Source of the DNA: Asaia bogorensis
Lineage (GTDB): Bacteria > Pseudomonadota > Alphaproteobacteria > Reyranellales > Reyranellaceae
Length of the DNA: 64,000 nt
Direction: 5' to 3'
Assembly (NCBI GenBank): GCA_945905835.1
Contig: CAMDQJ010000005.1
Span: forward strand, 1-64,000
This document shows, in pieces, positions 61,024-64,000 of the stretch. A program made the position numbers and the translations under genes. Numbering within the stretch: the stretch's first letter is position 1; every line of letters begins with the position of its first letter. The notes below the pieces were generated by a model, which worked only from the letters and a program-made list of their open reading frames with translations, made no database searches and was not told the DNA's origin.

Positions 61024-61712
61024 GAACGGAACAGCCTCGTATATTGCGTCTCGTGACTGAGCGAGCACCAGTCGAGCAGCGGCGTCGCAGTACCGACCTC
61101 GTCGAGGGAGGAGACGGCAACGGCGGCCCGCGCAGCCCGGTTCACGTACGCTTCAAGTGCCGTCAGCGCCAGTTGCCCGTCGGTCTGGCCGAGCGGCACC
61201 GTGCGGACGGCAGCCGAAATCAGATTGGCGGTGAAGGCGTGCAGATAGCCCACGAGCGCGCCCTGGAGCGGCACGCCGTGTGCCGCTGCCGCCAGCGCCA
61301 CCGCGACCGGCAACGGCAGTTCGCCGCCCAGACGCTCGTGGACGGCATCCAACGCCGGGTGCGGCCAGGCGGTGCGGGTGATCGACAGGAACGAGCCGCC
61401 CTGCTGGCGCGATTCCAGCGCCATTTCCGACGTGCCGCGCCACGCCGCCGCGCGCTCGGCGGTGGCATCGAAGGTCGGCCAGTCCTGCTCATCGGCGGCG
61501 CGCCACGCGACCGCAAATAAAGCCCCGTCCACTTTGCCGGTGCCATCGCGCAATACACTGCCAATCCACTCGATAAGCGAGGCGCGGTCGCGGATAAAAC
61601 CCTGCTCGACCGCCATCTCGATGCCGTGGCTATAGCTGAAGGCGCCGATCGGATAGGCCGGCGAAAGCCAGGCCAGCAGCCGGTAAAGCGGATCAACCGT
61701 GTCGGTGGTCAT
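61020..61712 (-). CDS. ureF: Urease accessory protein UreF
   Basis: 230-aa all-alpha urease maturation factor that gates UreG/UreH (UreD) transfer of nickel to apourease. [31 protein letters not shown] is the diagnostic N-terminus; [18 protein letters not shown] and [17 protein letters not shown] are also typical. Start taken at [10 protein letters not shown] (61712); earlier in-frame ATGs (61718, 61724) are possible and overlap the His-rich ureE tail by 20-32 bases. It overlaps the DUF3995-like gene by four bases. Confidence 0.93.
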   Translation of the reverse strand: MTTDTVDPLYRLLAWLSPAYPIGAFSYSHGIEMAVEQGFIRDRASLIEWIGSVLRDGTGKVDGALFAVAWRAADEQDWPTFDATAERAAAWRGTSEMALESRQQGGSFLSITRTAWPHPALDAVHERLGGELPLPVAVALAAAAHGVPLQGALVGYLHAFTANLISAAVRTVPLGQTDGQLALTALEAYVNRAARAAVAVSSLDEVGTATPLLDWCSLSHETQYTRLFRS

Positions 61713-62181
61713 GGACATGGCCATGGGGATGGCTGTGGTCGTGGTTCTGCTGGCCGTAGGCGCCACCCTCGGGGTCAAACGGCGCTTTCACCGCGCGCAC
61801 CACGGCGCCCAGCCCCCTCAGCATGTCGACGATGACGTGATCGTCGCGGATGAGAATGCGGTCGGCGTCGATCTCGGCGGGGAGATGGCGGTTGCCGAGA
61901 TGCCAGGCCAGCCGCGCGAAAGCCGCCGGATCGCGGCCGCGGATTTCGACGAGATCCTCTTCAGCCGCCTTCACCTCGACGTAACCACCCTCCTCCAGTT
62001 TCAGCCCGTCGCCGCCGCGCAGCACGACCGGCTCGGTGAGATCGAGCAGGAAGTCGAGCCCGCCGTCGCCCAGCATGCGCAGCCGCCGGCGATAGCGGTC
62101 GTCGAACAGCAGGGTCACGGTGTCGGTGCGCTCAGCCGCCGGCCAATGGCCGGCGCGCACGACGTCAAGGGCGCGCTTCAT
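61693..62181 (-). CDS. ureE: Urease accessory nickel chaperone UreE
   Basis: 162-aa metallochaperone. The N-terminal peptide-binding domain has [40 protein letters not shown], the C-terminal ferredoxin-like metal domain has [30 protein letters not shown], and the tail [16 protein letters not shown] is strongly His-rich for nickel binding. The 3' end overlaps ureF by 20 bases. It is separated from ureC by 124 bases holding an inverted repeat. Confidence 0.94.
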   Translation of the reverse strand: MKRALDVVRAGHWPAAERTDTVTLLFDDRYRRRLRMLGDGGLDFLLDLTEPVVLRGGDGLKLEEGGYVEVKAAEEDLVEIRGRDPAAFARLAWHLGNRHLPAEIDADRILIRDDHVIVDMLRGLGAVVRAVKAPFDPEGGAYGQQNHDHSHPHGHVHDHRHG

Positions 62182-62190
62182 CGCAATCCC

Positions 62191-62296
62191 CCGTCATCCC
62201 GAGCGGAGCGAAGCGAAGTCGAGGGATCTCTTTTGGCGATGCGCATGGGAAAGAGGCCCTTCGACTTCGCGCTACGCGCTTCGCTCAGGGCGACGG
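62191..62296. repeat. Imperfect inverted repeat between ureC and ureE
   Basis: Left arm 62191-62230 (CCGTCATCCCGAGCG..GAAGTCGAGGG) and right arm 62256-62296 (CCCTTCGACTTCGCG..CAGGGCGACGG) are imperfect reverse complements over ~35 bases, around a 25-base spacer. The right arm contains the internal palindrome-like GCGCTACGCGC. This looks like a short interspersed palindromic (REP/MITE-like) element common in GC-rich alphaproteobacterial genomes; a search of the genome for further copies would tell. It would form a large hairpin in the urease message. Confidence 0.6.
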
Positions 62297-62305
62297 TAAC
62301 GGGAC

Positions 62306-64000
<1,695 letters not shown>

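Overview
The window is high-G+C, gene-dense DNA that looks like the chromosome of a metabolically versatile, free-living alphaproteobacterium. The gene content suggests this: TRAP and ABC uptake systems, type III CoA-transferases, short-chain dehydrogenases, a urt/ure cluster, a CioAB-type oxidase, and Tat-type leaders. A Rhodospirillales/Reyranella-like or Bradyrhizobium-like host is my guess only. I see no rRNA or tRNA genes, no CRISPR array, no insertion sequence and no intact prophage. No gene-free stretch exceeds 300 bases; the nearest case, 36507-36826, holds a broken ABC ATPase fragment.

Layout. 1-9 kb: a polar-solute binding protein, an enolase-superfamily enzyme divergent from an HpcH-type aldolase plus prolyl oligopeptidase, then a TRAP transporter (dctP, hairpin, dctQ, dctM). 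9-11.4 kb: an orphan protein made of two tandem phage terminase-small-subunit-like domains, divergent from a membrane protein and two small proteins (25 and 61 aa). 11.5-15.4 kb (minus strand): SDR, PhyH-type dioxygenase, polysaccharide deacetylase, an ABC exporter gene with a large in-frame internal deletion, and a VOC protein. 15.5-23.8 kb: exported MsrB, MFS, aldo/keto reductase, an unannotated SelW-like selenoprotein with an in-frame UGA, hydroxyacid dehydrogenase, Lrp/AsnC regulator, DUF6356-like, HPF/RaiA, HCCA isomerase-like, M20 amidohydrolase, alpha/beta hydrolase and an MliC-like lipoprotein. 23.8-26.2 kb: a CioAB-type bd oxidase operon with a small DUF2474-like subunit; its cioA reading frame carries an amber stop at codon 14. 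26.2-33.2 kb: asparaginase, an exported protein, hydantoinase B, DUF35 + thiolase pair, MBL hydrolase, LLM flavin oxidoreductase.

33.3-42.6 kb is a long co-directional catabolic run: two adjacent CaiB/BaiF proteins (the first appears to lack the catalytic Asp), a nitronate monooxygenase-like protein, a class III alcohol dehydrogenase, an MBL lactonase-like hydrolase, SMP-30, three SDRs and a CMD protein. Many of its stops and starts overlap, indicating translational coupling. 42.6-48 kb: a duplicated-motif lipoprotein, then a phosphonate module (LysR, divergent Fe-ADH, phnD, phnC, phnE) with no C-P bond cleaving enzyme in view. 48-53.7 kb: two secreted unknowns, a third CaiB/BaiF protein, an OYE-family reductase and a D-aminoacylase-like amidohydrolase.

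53.7-64 kb (all minus strand) is a nitrogen-acquisition block. In transcription order it reads ureC (5' end outside the window), an inverted repeat, ureE, ureF, a DUF3995-like membrane protein, ureG, ureJ/hupE, a candidate sigma-54 promoter, urtA, a hairpin, then urtB, urtC, urtD and urtE. Urea would be imported by UrtABCDE and hydrolysed by urease matured by UreEFG with nickel delivered by UreJ.

The items most worth following are the SelW-like selenoprotein with a SECIS-like hairpin, the tandem terminase-like protein, the cioA amber codon, the ABC exporter microhomology deletion, and the paired CoA-transferases of the catabolic run. Calls rest on reading motifs; no database search was run.
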